A stretch of 64,000 bases of DNA from the NCBI RefSeq assembly GCF_028368975.1, contig NZ_JAQNDM010000002.1, positions 496,001 through 560,000 of the forward strand, written 5' to 3'. This document shows, piece by piece, positions 1 to 8,655 of this stretch (the stretch's first letter is position 1; each line of letters begins with the position of its first letter). Source of the DNA: Stigmatella ashevillena. Its GTDB lineage: Bacteria > Myxococcota > Myxococcia > Myxococcales > Myxococcaceae. Below the pieces are notes generated by a model that had not been told where the DNA came from, did no database searches, and was given only the letters and a program-made list of their open reading frames with translations. The position numbers and the translations under genes were made by a program.

Positions 1-733
1 GCAGGAAGCGGTTGACGTACCAGCGGCGGATGTCCTGCTCGTTGGCATCCACGTAGATCGAAAAGTCGAAGAAGTCCGAGAGGAAGATGCGCGGTATGGA
101 CTCGGCGTCCGTGGGCCCCGTCTGCAACACGTTGAGCCCCTCCAGGATGAGGATGTCCGGCTGGCGGATCGTCTTCACCTCGCCCGGGACGATGTCGTAG
201 GTGTGGTGCGAGTAGATGGAGGTGGTGACCTCGGACCGGCCCGACTTCAGATCGGCCAGGAAGCGCACCAGCGCGCGCCGATCGTAGCTCTCGGGGAACC
301 CCTTGCGCTTCATGAGGCCGCGCTTGGTCAGCACGTTGTTGGGAAACAGGAAGCCGTCGGTGGTGACGAGCTCCACGCGCGGATGATCCGGCCAGCGACC
401 CAGCAACGCCTGGAGGATGCGCGCCGTGGTGCTCTTGCCCACCGCGACACTGCCGGCAATGCCGATGACGAAGGGGACTTTCTGGGCGAAGCCCCCCAGG
501 AAGGACTGCTGGGCCGTCCACAGGTTCTGCGTCGCGGCGACGTTGAGGTTCAGCAGACGCGACAGCGGCAGATAGACGTCAACGACTTCATTGAGATCAA
601 GCTGCTCCCCCAGGCCCCTCAGTTGTTCGACCTCCTCCTCTGAGAGCGGCAGCGGCGTGGCCGCCCGCAGGGCCCGCCACTCCTCTCTGCCAAAATCGAC
701 ATACAGGGACGGGCTCGAACTCGAGCTGAACAT
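1..733 (-). CDS. coaA: Type I pantothenate kinase, 3' end beyond the window
   Basis: This enzyme phosphorylates pantothenate with ATP, the first step of coenzyme A synthesis in the cytosol. The visible part has the P-loop [14 protein letters not shown], the motif TDGFLFPNN, and [12 protein letters not shown] followed by [10 protein letters not shown], the classic CoaA order of the P-loop kinase family. The C-terminal part is cut by the window edge. The start is the ATG at 733, 4 bases after the stop of the upstream gene, so the two are probably translated together. A type III enzyme (coaX) lies two genes upstream in the same run, so this organism appears to carry two unrelated pantothenate kinases side by side. 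Confidence 0.95.
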   Translation of the reverse strand, partial: MFSSSSSPSLYVDFGREEWRALRAATPLPLSEEEVEQLRGLGEQLDLNEVVDVYLPLSRLLNLNVAATQNLWTAQQSFLGGFAQKVPFVIGIAGSVAVGKSTTARILQALLGRWPDHPRVELVTTDGFLFPNNVLTKRGLMKRKGFPESYDRRALVRFLADLKSGRSEVTTSIYSHHTYDIVPGEVKTIRQPDILILEGLNVLQTGPTDAESIPRIFLSDFFDFSIYVDANEQDIRRWYVNRFL

Positions 734-737
734 GGGC

Positions 738-1874
738 TCATCCTCCCTCCTTCTTGGGTGCCGTCTTCTTCTCCAGCACCTTCTTGGCGAAGCTTTGCAC
801 GCCCGAGGGGACGTTGCGGTCCTTCGACAAATCCTTCAGCTCCGAATCCCGCAGCGAGTTGAGGAACTTCATCACCACCGTGAGCGGCACCTTGGGGTTC
901 TTCACCAGGGCCAGCTTGATCTTCAAGTTCTTCGTCCACTCCCGGTTGCCATAAATGATGCGCAGCACCTCCTCGTTCGCCGCCTTGTTACCCGCGGAGA
1001 GAAGCACCTCACCATCGGTGATTCGGGGGCTGCGAATGACCGCCGTGCACACCAGCTTGTTCGAGTCGCGGATCAACGCCGAGCGAGCTTCCTTGTTCCC
1101 CAGCGTCGCCAGTTTGATCTTCTCCGCGATGCTCATCTTCATGATGCGCTGGGTGAGGTTGAGGCGCTTGCCCTCCTCCATGGGCGCCGCGGTCTCCTCC
1201 GGGCCCCCTTCCTCCTGGAACTCCTGAAGCACCTGCTCCGCCGTGGGCCCCGGATCCGGCGGCGCCGCCACCGCCTGAGGACCGAAGAGGCGCACGCGGG
1301 CCGCTTGCATCTGCGGTACGTCCGTCAACGTCAGTCCGCTGCGGACCGCGAAGTCACACACCGAGTCGATGAGCGCCGGGCCCACCTGCCCGTTGGCGCA
1401 GAGGTTGCGGATGATGTTCTCGTGGCGAAGGATGCGCAGCTGGTTCTGGCCGATGATTTCCGCCAGCTTCGCGCTGCAGTCCCGCGCCACGTCGGCCACC
1501 GCCTCATCGGGGGTCGAGGCGTTGAGGACCAGCATCTCCGCGTAAACGTCCTTGCCGCGCAAAAGCCCCAGGAACCAGCCCAGCACGGGGGCCTGCACGC
1601 CCTCGTCCCGGAGCGCGGACCCCAGGATGCGGTCCGGCAGCCCAGCGGCCGTCTTGGGCGCCGTGTCGCGCACCCCCTGCTCCGTGTCGTACGTGAGCAT
1701 GTACAGCACGCCCAGCATGTCCGAGGGGTTGAGCGGCACCAGCCCCTTGGCCGCCATCATCCGCAAGGGGACCGGAGCGGCCGGATCCACGTGCTTGCGC
1801 ATGTTGGGCGGAAGGAACTCCGCGTTGAAGGGACAGCCCGGCGGGGCAGCGGGAACGGGAGCAGCAGTGGTCAT
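738..1874 (-). CDS. Hypothetical protein between coaX and coaA
   Basis: I do not recognise this 378-residue protein. The N-terminal half begins with [18 protein letters not shown] and is mainly helical by composition. A Pro/Glu-rich linker (about residues 195-225) leads to a C-terminal part with repeated short helices ([19 protein letters not shown], then [10 protein letters not shown] and [13 protein letters not shown]) that resembles HEAT-like or DUF2336-like repeats. The C-terminus is Lys-rich. The start at 1874 is chosen because its ATG overlaps the coaX stop (ATGA); an open frame continues upstream but would run into coaX. Position between two CoA genes suggests a link to CoA metabolism or simple co-transcription; no function is claimed. 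Confidence 0.85.
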   Translation of the reverse strand: MTTAAPVPAAPPGCPFNAEFLPPNMRKHVDPAAPVPLRMMAAKGLVPLNPSDMLGVLYMLTYDTEQGVRDTAPKTAAGLPDRILGSALRDEGVQAPVLGWFLGLLRGKDVYAEMLVLNASTPDEAVADVARDCSAKLAEIIGQNQLRILRHENIIRNLCANGQVGPALIDSVCDFAVRSGLTLTDVPQMQAARVRLFGPQAVAAPPDPGPTAEQVLQEFQEEGGPEETAAPMEEGKRLNLTQRIMKMSIAEKIKLATLGNKEARSALIRDSNKLVCTAVIRSPRITDGEVLLSAGNKAANEEVLRIIYGNREWTKNLKIKLALVKNPKVPLTVVMKFLNSLRDSELKDLSKDRNVPSGVQSFAKKVLEKKTAPKKEGG

Positions 1875-2644
1875 GTCGCGTAGTTCCTTCCGTAGATGAT
1901 GCGCAGCCCCTCGAGCATGAGGAGCTCGTCCACTTCCTGGATGACCTTCGACTCCCCCGCGACGAGCGCCGCCATCTCTCCGGTGGCGATGATCTTCGCG
2001 GGAAAGCCCAGCTCGGTCTTCATGCGCTCGCACAGGCCATCGGCCATGCCCACGAATCCGTAGACGAGGCCCGACTGCATGGAGTGCACCGTGTTGCGGC
2101 CCACCACGTGCGGCGGCCGGGAGAACTCCACCCGGGGCAGCTTGGAGGCATTCTGGAAGAGCGCCTCCATGGAGATGGTAATCCCGGGACAGATGGCGCC
2201 GCCCAGGTACTCGCCCTTGGGCGATACGGCGTCGAACGTGGTCGCCGTGCCGAAGTCCACGACGATGAGCCCGGTGTGGTGCTTCTCGAAGGCCGCCACC
2301 GCGTTGACGATGCGGTCGGCGCCCACCTCGCGCGGGTTGTCATAGAGGATGGGCATGCCCGTCTTCACGCCCGGCCCGACGAAGACCGGCAGCGTCTTGA
2401 AGTAGGTCTCGCTCATCCTCCTCAGGTTGGACTGGAGCGGAGGCACCACGCTGGAGACGATCACCGCCGTCACCTGGGTGGCATCAATCCCGCTCCAGGC
2501 GAACAGCTGGCGCACGAGGATGCCAAGCTCGTCGGGGGTGCGGCGGGCGCTCGTCTCCAGGTACCAGTGCGCCAGGAGCTTCCGCCCCTCGAACGCTCCC
2601 AGCACGGTGTTCGTGTTCCCGACGTCGATCGCGAGAAGCATCAC
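1871..2644 (-). CDS. coaX: Type III pantothenate kinase
   Basis: CoaX phosphorylates pantothenate using an ASKHA fold unrelated to CoaA, and the family is usually insensitive to CoA feedback. The 257-residue length is normal. Motifs are the N-terminal phosphate loop AIDVGNTNTVLG, the GADRIVNAVAA segment, and VVDFGTATTFDAV. The N-terminus reads MMLLAID, so the start is the ATG at 2644 or 2641. The gene lies 40 bases after birA and overlaps the next gene by ATGA. The birA-coaX neighbourhood is common in bacteria. The presence of coaA just downstream is the unusual part. Confidence 0.95.
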   Translation of the reverse strand: MMLLAIDVGNTNTVLGAFEGRKLLAHWYLETSARRTPDELGILVRQLFAWSGIDATQVTAVIVSSVVPPLQSNLRRMSETYFKTLPVFVGPGVKTGMPILYDNPREVGADRIVNAVAAFEKHHTGLIVVDFGTATTFDAVSPKGEYLGGAICPGITISMEALFQNASKLPRVEFSRPPHVVGRNTVHSMQSGLVYGFVGMADGLCERMKTELGFPAKIIATGEMAALVAGESKVIQEVDELLMLEGLRIIYGRNYAT

Positions 2645-2684
2645 GCCGCACAGTCTACCGCGAAGGCCGCCCGGGCGGACCTGT

Positions 2685-3695
2685 TCAGGCGCCGCCCTTC
2701 ACCCGGGGCCGCAATTGCTCCACGTCCCCGGCGAGCACCCGCTCGATCGAACCGCCGGGCGTGCGCACCAGCAGGGCCCCCGATTCGTCCACATCCTCGG
2801 CCATTCCCCGGAACTCGAGCCGGGCCGTGCGCACCAGCACGTCCTGGCCCAGCGTGCAGGACAGCTCCTTCCAGCGCTGCCGCACGGGCCCGAAGCCCTT
2901 CTCCTGGTGCCTTCCCAGCCACTCTTCCAACCGCAGCCACAGCGCCGCGGCGAAGGAGGCCCGAGGCACCGGCCGACCGAGCTCCAGGGAAAGCGAGGTG
3001 GCCAGCTCCCGGAGCTCCTCGGGGAAGTGCTCACGCCGGGCATTGAGGTTCACGCCGATGCCCAGCACCACGAAGTGCACGCGCTCGGGCTCCGCGGACA
3101 TCTCCGTGAGGATGCCCGCCACCTTGCGCCCGTCGATCTGCACATCATTGGGCCACTTGATGGCCGCCTCGGCCCCCGTCTCGCGCAGGGTCTCCGCCAG
3201 CGCCACCGCCGCCACCAGTGTCAGCTCCGGGGCGTGCTGCGGGGGCAGCTCCGGCCGCAGGATGGCCGAGAAGTAGAGGTTGAGCCCCGGAGGCGACACC
3301 CACACCCGGCCCCGCCGCCCCTTGCCTGCCGTCTGCTGCTCCGCCACCACCACCTCGCCGTGCTCCGCGCCTTCATGGGCGAGCCGGAAGGCCAGCTCGT
3401 TCGTGGAGGCCAGCGTGCCGTGGCAATGCAGGGTACGGCCCAGATCCCGGGTGGCGAGCAGCGGGTTCAACTCCAGCGGCGTCAACCGGTCTGGCACCTC
3501 GGTCAACCGGTAGCCCCGGGCTGGAATCGCCTCGATGCGGTAGCCTTTGCTGCGCAGCCCCTCCACGTGCTTCCACACGGCGGTACGGGAGAGCCCCAGC
3601 TTGCTGGAGAGCGCCTCCCCAGAGGTGAAGTCCTCACCTCCCTCGGAGAGAAAGCCCAGGATGAGCTCTTCCTGCGTCTCGGGCGTTTCGGGCAT
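2685..3695 (-). CDS. birA: Biotin--[acetyl-CoA-carboxylase] ligase / biotin operon repressor type
   Basis: This enzyme activates biotin to biotinyl-AMP and attaches it to the carboxyl carrier protein of acetyl-CoA carboxylase. The 336-residue protein has an N-terminal winged helix (residues about 10-65, with LSRTAVWKHVEGLRSKGY), so it may also act as a BirA-type repressor. The central catalytic domain has the biotin-AMP loop GKGRRGRVWVSP, then IKWPNDVQIDGRKVAGIL and GIGVNLNAR. The C-terminal SH3-like domain ends with DVEQLRPR. It follows hom after 100 bases and precedes coaX by 40. Confidence 0.95.
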   Translation of the reverse strand: MPETPETQEELILGFLSEGGEDFTSGEALSSKLGLSRTAVWKHVEGLRSKGYRIEAIPARGYRLTEVPDRLTPLELNPLLATRDLGRTLHCHGTLASTNELAFRLAHEGAEHGEVVVAEQQTAGKGRRGRVWVSPPGLNLYFSAILRPELPPQHAPELTLVAAVALAETLRETGAEAAIKWPNDVQIDGRKVAGILTEMSAEPERVHFVVLGIGVNLNARREHFPEELRELATSLSLELGRPVPRASFAAALWLRLEEWLGRHQEKGFGPVRQRWKELSCTLGQDVLVRTARLEFRGMAEDVDESGALLVRTPGGSIERVLAGDVEQLRPRVKGGA

Positions 3696-3795
3696 CGGGC
3701 GGCCTCGGCTGTCGGAATGCCCGCAGGGTACGGAGCGCTCACCCTCTGTGCAACAGGCCCCTCCCCTCCCCGCCGGGCACCTCGTGCTGGGCCGC

Positions 3796-5121
3796 CTACC
3801 CGCCCGCCCGGAGCACCCCCGGCCCCTCCTCGATGCGAATGACCTGGGTAGGCGCCCGCGTACTCTTCAGCGCGTCGATCCACTGCACTGCGGCCTGTAC
3901 GTCCTGCTCGCGGGTGGTGTGTGTAAAGACGACAATGGTGGCGTGCGGATCCTCGGGCCGGGCCGGACGCTGGAGCACCGAGGCCAGGCTCACCCCCCGC
4001 TCGCCCAAGATGGTGGCGATGCTGCCCAGGACACCCGGCTCATCGCTCACGGAGAAGCGCAGGTAGAAGGGCCCCCGGCGCTGGATGGCGGGCACGCGCG
4101 GAGCCTCCTGGAGGTACGGCGAGCACAGCATGGGCAGCCGGCCGGAGACGCCCGCGAGCAGGTTGCGGCAGATGTCGATGATGTCCGCCACCACCGCGCT
4201 GCCAGTCGGCAGCGAGCCTGCCCCCAGCCCGGAGAACAACGACGCGCCGAGCGCCGCCGACTGGAGCAGCACCGCATTGAAGGCGCCCCGCACATCCGCC
4301 AGCGGACTGGCGGACGGAATGAAGGCCGGGTGTACCCGCACGTCCAGCCCTTCGGAGGAGCGCTGAGCAATGGCCAGCAGCTTGAGGACATAGCCCGCCT
4401 CGCTGCCGAGACTGATGTCCAGCGGCAGCAAGGAGGTGATGCCCTCCACGTGCACATCCTGGGGAGAGACGCGCGTGGCAAACGCCAGCGAGGCCAGCAG
4501 GCAGAGCTTCTGCGCCGCATCCATCCCGCTCACATCCAGCGTGGGATCCGCCTCCGCGTACCCCAACTTTTGGGCCCGGGCGAGCGCATCCGCGTAGGTC
4601 GCCCGCTCATCGGCCATGGCCGAGAGGATGAAGTTGGTCGTCCCGTTGACGATGCCGTGGATGGAGGACACCCGGTCCGCGGCGAGCGCCTCGCGCAGGG
4701 TCCGGATGATGGGAATGCCGCCGCACACGGCCCCCTCGAAGTGCAGGTCCACGCCCCGGGCAAGGGCTTGCGAAAAGAGCGCCTCGCCGTGCGTGGTGAG
4801 CAGGGCCTTGTTGGCGGTGACGACATGCCGCCCCGAGGCGATGGACCGCTCCAGGTACTCGCGCGCGGGCGTCAGGCCACCCATCAGCTCGACGACCACC
4901 GCCACCTCGGGATCGGCCAGGATGGTCTCGATGTTCGGGGTGAACAGTGCCGCCGGCACCTCCTCGGGCCGCGCCCGGCCTCCCTCCCGCCCAAGAATGT
5001 GGCGCACCCGCACCCGCGCGCCCAAGCGGCGTTCGATGTCCCGGGCATGATCCGCGAGGATCCGGTACGTCCCCAACCCCACATTGCCCAGGCCCAGCAG
5101 CGCGATTCCGATCTCTTTCAT
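3796..5121 (-). CDS. hom: Homoserine dehydrogenase with C-terminal ACT domain
   Basis: This enzyme reduces aspartate semialdehyde to homoserine with NAD(P)H, feeding threonine and methionine synthesis. The Rossmann motif IALLGLGNVGLGTY is at the N-terminus, followed by VTANKALL, the catalytic-domain signature VNGTTNFILSAM, and GYAEADPTLDVSGMDAAQKL. The last 80 residues form an ACT domain (FYLRFSVSDEPGVLGSIATI), which usually mediates threonine feedback. Length 441 residues is typical. The start at 5121 gives the conserved MKEIGIALLG and overlaps the preceding gene's stop by ATGA. Confidence 0.95.
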   Translation of the reverse strand: MKEIGIALLGLGNVGLGTYRILADHARDIERRLGARVRVRHILGREGGRARPEEVPAALFTPNIETILADPEVAVVVELMGGLTPAREYLERSIASGRHVVTANKALLTTHGEALFSQALARGVDLHFEGAVCGGIPIIRTLREALAADRVSSIHGIVNGTTNFILSAMADERATYADALARAQKLGYAEADPTLDVSGMDAAQKLCLLASLAFATRVSPQDVHVEGITSLLPLDISLGSEAGYVLKLLAIAQRSSEGLDVRVHPAFIPSASPLADVRGAFNAVLLQSAALGASLFSGLGAGSLPTGSAVVADIIDICRNLLAGVSGRLPMLCSPYLQEAPRVPAIQRRGPFYLRFSVSDEPGVLGSIATILGERGVSLASVLQRPARPEDPHATIVVFTHTTREQDVQAAVQWIDALKSTRAPTQVIRIEEGPGVLRAGG

Positions 5122-5720
5122 TCGCCCCTCGTTGCGCCCTGTCCCGGCTTCACCTCGTAGGCCAGCAGCTCCAGCCATGTCTGGGGAATGCGCCGCCCCT
5201 GGCGCTCGGCCTCTACCTGGATGCGAACCAACCCCACGCCGACAGCGAAGGTGAGCGTGTTGACGAGCGTGGTGTCCGCATCCACGCGGTTGCGCGCCTC
5301 CACCTGGACGCAGTCCTGGAAGGCGCCCGCCGGAGCCTCACACGGCCTGCTCGCCCAGAGGATCTGGTAGCGCTCCGTGGAGGAGACCGACACCACGTTC
5401 GTCCACGAGCGCCCCGCCTCGACGGGACCCCGGAGCAGATAGCGCTTCTGATCCCGGATACCAAAGTTGTCCACGGTGAGCTGACCGCCTTGGTTATCGA
5501 GGAAGTAGCCGCCCTCCTCTCCGACGATCTTCACCTCCACCTGCTTGTCGTCCCGGCCATTCAGCCGGTACTTCCAGGCATTGCCCACCGCGAGGGGGTA
5601 ATAACCGGCCAGGGACGTCGGCGCGGGAGGCGCCTCGTCCGCTTCGATCCGCTTGGCACAACCACTCCAGACCAGGGCCGCGGACACCAGGACCCAGACC
5701 CCAACGAGAGAGACCTTCAT
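5118..5720 (-). CDS. Hypothetical lipoprotein upstream of hom
   Basis: A 200-residue protein with a lipoprotein signal (hydrophobic VSLVGVWVLVSAALVW, then SGC at residues 18-20). The mature part begins with an acidic/proline linker, then SLAGYYPLAVGNAWKY, a motif common in secreted bacterial domains that measure or stabilise folding. The fold is probably all beta. I do not recognise a specific function. The start at 5720 puts the signal peptide at the N-terminus; it is 4 bases after the previous gene's stop. The stop overlaps hom (ATGA), so it sits in the same transcript although it has no evident link to threonine synthesis. Confidence 0.85.
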   Translation of the reverse strand: MKVSLVGVWVLVSAALVWSGCAKRIEADEAPPAPTSLAGYYPLAVGNAWKYRLNGRDDKQVEVKIVGEEGGYFLDNQGGQLTVDNFGIRDQKRYLLRGPVEAGRSWTNVVSVSSTERYQILWASRPCEAPAGAFQDCVQVEARNRVDADTTLVNTLTFAVGVGLVRIQVEAERQGRRIPQTWLELLAYEVKPGQGATRGE

Positions 5721-5724
5721 ACGT

Positions 5725-6642
5725 TCAATGATTCGCGGGGGCCATCGTCCCACGCGCCTCCGGTGAGCCGTGCTTGCGTGATGCGTGAAGCGTCTCCAGG
5801 GCCTGCTGCGCGGCGGCCTGGATGGCGGGCTGATCATGCCCCTCCGCCACGGTGTAGAGGTACGCCTCGGCCTCGGTACCCCCAATCTCCCCCAGCGCGA
5901 AGACGATCTCCTGAAGGAAACCCACCTCCTTGCCCCGGGACAGATCGATGAGGGCAGGCACGGCGGCCGGGGCGCGCATCTCCACCAGCGCCCCGATGGC
6001 CTGCCGCACCGAGTGGGCGTCGCTCGACTTGAGCTGCTCGATGAGCAAAGGCGCCGCGGCCGGGTGGCGCCGCTCGGCCAGCGTGCGCAAGGCGAACTCG
6101 CGCACGCGCGAATCCGAGGACTGGAGATCTTGCACGAGCGCGCCGCTGTCGCGCTCCAGGGAGAAGAGCTGAAGGTGCGCCAGCTCTGTCACCTGGCGGA
6201 GCGCGGCCTCGAGGGAGGTCCGCAGGGCCTTGCGCCGGGCTTCGGGCGTCTCCGACTCCACCCGCGTCTCCCCCAGGCCGACCACCTCGTAGCGCTCGGG
6301 GAGATCTCCACCAAAGCGCTCCAGCACCAGCGTGGCGCCGACCTCGGCATAGGTGTGCCTGCTGTCGTCCTTGAGGATCTCCCGGGTGAAGGGCAGCTCC
6401 AGCGTCATCCGCCATGGGCGACCCTCGCGGACCTCCTTGTCCTGGAGCAGCTCGAAGCGCTTGCTGCCCTGGAGGGTCTGGTGGAAGAGGGCCCGGATCC
6501 GCTCCGGCTCCAGCGCAAGCTGGGAGTTGTCCGTGACCGTCTCCCCGGACAGCCTCACCTCTTCCACCGCGTAGCGGGGCGACTGAGAACGGCAGGCGCC
6601 CAGCAACAAGAGACTGGTGGTGAGGAGCAAGAACGGCTTCAT
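5725..6642 (-). CDS. Lipoprotein with C-terminal HEAT repeats
   Basis: A 305-residue lipoprotein. The signal is KPFLLLTTSLLLLGACRS with the lipid-accepting Cys at about residue 16. Residues about 25-150 form an unrecognised mixed domain. From about residue 160, repeated helical units (SDSRVREFALRTLAERRHP; SDAHSVRQAIGALVEMRAP; LQEIVFALGEIGGTEAEAY) match HEAT/PBS-lyase-type repeats, which usually serve protein binding. It lies 4 bases before the next lipoprotein gene, so they are probably co-transcribed. The start is taken at 6642 so that the signal peptide is terminal; a start 7 codons upstream is open but less likely. Confidence 0.85.
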   Translation of the reverse strand: MKPFLLLTTSLLLLGACRSQSPRYAVEEVRLSGETVTDNSQLALEPERIRALFHQTLQGSKRFELLQDKEVREGRPWRMTLELPFTREILKDDSRHTYAEVGATLVLERFGGDLPERYEVVGLGETRVESETPEARRKALRTSLEAALRQVTELAHLQLFSLERDSGALVQDLQSSDSRVREFALRTLAERRHPAAAPLLIEQLKSSDAHSVRQAIGALVEMRAPAAVPALIDLSRGKEVGFLQEIVFALGEIGGTEAEAYLYTVAEGHDQPAIQAAAQQALETLHASRKHGSPEARGTMAPANH

Positions 6643-6689
6643 GACCCCTTCACCGTACCGCACTCCCCCCCCAGCCGTCCCGTGAACCG

Positions 6690-8555
6690 TTAGCTCGTAC
6701 TTCCCTCGGAGGAGCCACTTTCCGGAGGAGGCGGCGGCGGTGGCGACGGCCGCTCTGCCTCGGCAGGGGCATCCCCTCCCATCGAAGGCGGCGGTACCTC
6801 GCTGGCGGAGGCCGTCCCAGAGGCAGGCGTTCCCTCGGGAGACGGCTCCCCCGTAGGGGCAGCGCCAGGCGCTCCCGCTTCTGGCCGGTTGCCCCGACCC
6901 CGGCGCCCACGGCGGCGGCGGCGGCGGCGCTTGCGATCGGCTGGAGTCCCTCCCTCCGCGGGCGTACCCCCCGCCTCGGGTGTGCCGCCCACGAATGCGC
7001 TCGCGGCCTCGAGATCCTCATCCTCTCCTTCGTCGTCGCCCTCCTCCCCCTGGTCGTCCTCCTCCGAGGAAGACGGCGGCGGCGCCTTGGAGGGGCTGCT
7101 CTCGCGAACGGACTCGGCCTCGATGACCTTCGGCTCCTCGGCGAGCGAGGGCTCCTCGTCCTGTCCGGCCTCCTCGGTCCCGCGAGAGGGCGTCTCCTTC
7201 CCGCCCGACTCACCGCGGGTCTGCTGCTTCTCGCGCTGGCGCTCCTCCCGTCGGCGCTGCGCCTCATCGGCATCGAGCTTGGCCGTCTCGAAGAAGCGCT
7301 CGTCGATGTCGAACATCTCCACCTGGGTGATGGTCACCGCCGTCTTGGCCTCGAGGAATTTCTCGCCGAGCGCGTCCCCACACCACAACATCACCAGCGC
7401 GCCGCTGGCCTGGGCCTCGGTGCGGGCATCGCCCCGGGCCTCACCCGCGCTCACCAGCAGGCCCACCTGCGCCGAGTAGTGGCCAAGGTCACGCCGCAGC
7501 TCCTGCACCATCTTGCGATCGACGGTGGACGTGCCCTTGAGCAGCCGCACCGCATAGCGCAGCTCCACGCTGCCCTCGCGCTTGCGCGCGGTGAGCAAGG
7601 GGCCCTCCTTGGAACGCTTGGCGACCTTCAGCTCCCGGAAGTGAAGCGCGTGCATCATCTTCACGACGGACTTCTCGAAGGTGCCCACCTCCAACTCGCC
7701 CAAGCGCTTGCGCAGACCGCGCGCCACCGAGCGCCGCACGTCCTTGAGCGTCGTCTTGAGCGTGGCGAGCACCACCGGATCCACGAGCGGCTCCCCCGCG
7801 CCCGCAGGAGCGGCGGGGCGCGAGAGGATCGGCCGACCCCCTTCCAGGGGAATTCCCAGGGCGGCGGCGAACGCGGCCTGCAGCTCCAGGGGAGGCGCCT
7901 CGCTGGGCGATCCCGCGCGCTCCAGGAGCACCTCGCTCGACTGCTTGTTGAAGGAGAACTGGGGACGGCGGCCCGCGTCGATGCGGCGCTGGTTGTCCTC
8001 CAGCAGCGCGGTGAGCACCGCCTCCACCGTGAGATCCTCCGCGGCCAGCTCCCGCGACCGGGACCTCTCGATGAGCTGCTCGACCCGCAGCCCCGACCCA
8101 GCCTCGCTGAGGATCTCGAACACCACCTCTGGAAGGGGCGGGAACCGGCGCTTGCGGCCACGATCCTCCTCCTCATCCCGGCGACGCTTGCGCTCGCTGC
8201 CCCGACCCGTGGCCCGCACATTGTCCGTGCGGGGCTCGGGATGGCGCTCGGCGGGACGCAGCGGCGGCAGATCCTCTTCCGGGTTCGGCTCCACCACCCC
8301 GGTCTGCGCCAATGCTTCCAAATCCTCCTGCAAAGCCCAGTCCACCAAGGCAAACGTGTCCTTGGAGGTCACGACCACCTTGCGATCCCGCGTGCGCCGT
8401 GCCATCGCGGCCAGCCGCGACAACATCGTGATTTCGGGCGTCTTCCCGACGTGGGACAAGAGGTTCTGGGCGATGGACTTCTCGGTAATTTCGAGAAAGT
8501 GGAGGGGACGACCTTCGCTCTCCAGGATTCGGAGCGCGGCCTCGTAAAATGTCAT
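6690..8555 (-). CDS. HARE-HTH protein with degenerate Mrr-like nuclease domain and disordered tail
   Basis: A 621-residue, probably DNA-binding protein. Residues 1-75 match the HARE-HTH winged helix (TFYEAALRILESEGRPLHF), known from restriction-linked and chromatin proteins. A second winged-helix-like segment lies at about 137-212. Residues about 290-415 resemble the Mrr/restriction-endonuclease fold (VGTFEKSVVKMMHALHF, then VQELRRDLGHYSAQVGLLV), but where active Mrr enzymes have a D and a QxK pair this protein has LLTAR and VRLLK, so it looks inactive. The last 180 residues are low complexity: acidic runs, an Arg-rich tract near 565-580 and a Pro-rich end. It diverges from the beta-propeller gene at 8656. 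Confidence 0.8.
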   Translation of the reverse strand: MTFYEAALRILESEGRPLHFLEITEKSIAQNLLSHVGKTPEITMLSRLAAMARRTRDRKVVVTSKDTFALVDWALQEDLEALAQTGVVEPNPEEDLPPLRPAERHPEPRTDNVRATGRGSERKRRRDEEEDRGRKRRFPPLPEVVFEILSEAGSGLRVEQLIERSRSRELAAEDLTVEAVLTALLEDNQRRIDAGRRPQFSFNKQSSEVLLERAGSPSEAPPLELQAAFAAALGIPLEGGRPILSRPAAPAGAGEPLVDPVVLATLKTTLKDVRRSVARGLRKRLGELEVGTFEKSVVKMMHALHFRELKVAKRSKEGPLLTARKREGSVELRYAVRLLKGTSTVDRKMVQELRRDLGHYSAQVGLLVSAGEARGDARTEAQASGALVMLWCGDALGEKFLEAKTAVTITQVEMFDIDERFFETAKLDADEAQRRREERQREKQQTRGESGGKETPSRGTEEAGQDEEPSLAEEPKVIEAESVRESSPSKAPPPSSSEEDDQGEEGDDEGEDEDLEAASAFVGGTPEAGGTPAEGGTPADRKRRRRRRRGRRGRGNRPEAGAPGAAPTGEPSPEGTPASGTASASEVPPPSMGGDAPAEAERPSPPPPPPPESGSSEGSTS

Positions 8556-8655
8556 CGAGTATTCCCCAAGAATTTCAGACGGTTACAAAAATGTAGGTCC
8601 GTATGGGCGGCGGATGCTAGCCACCTGTATTCTGGCTTGTCAACGAAGGGAACGG

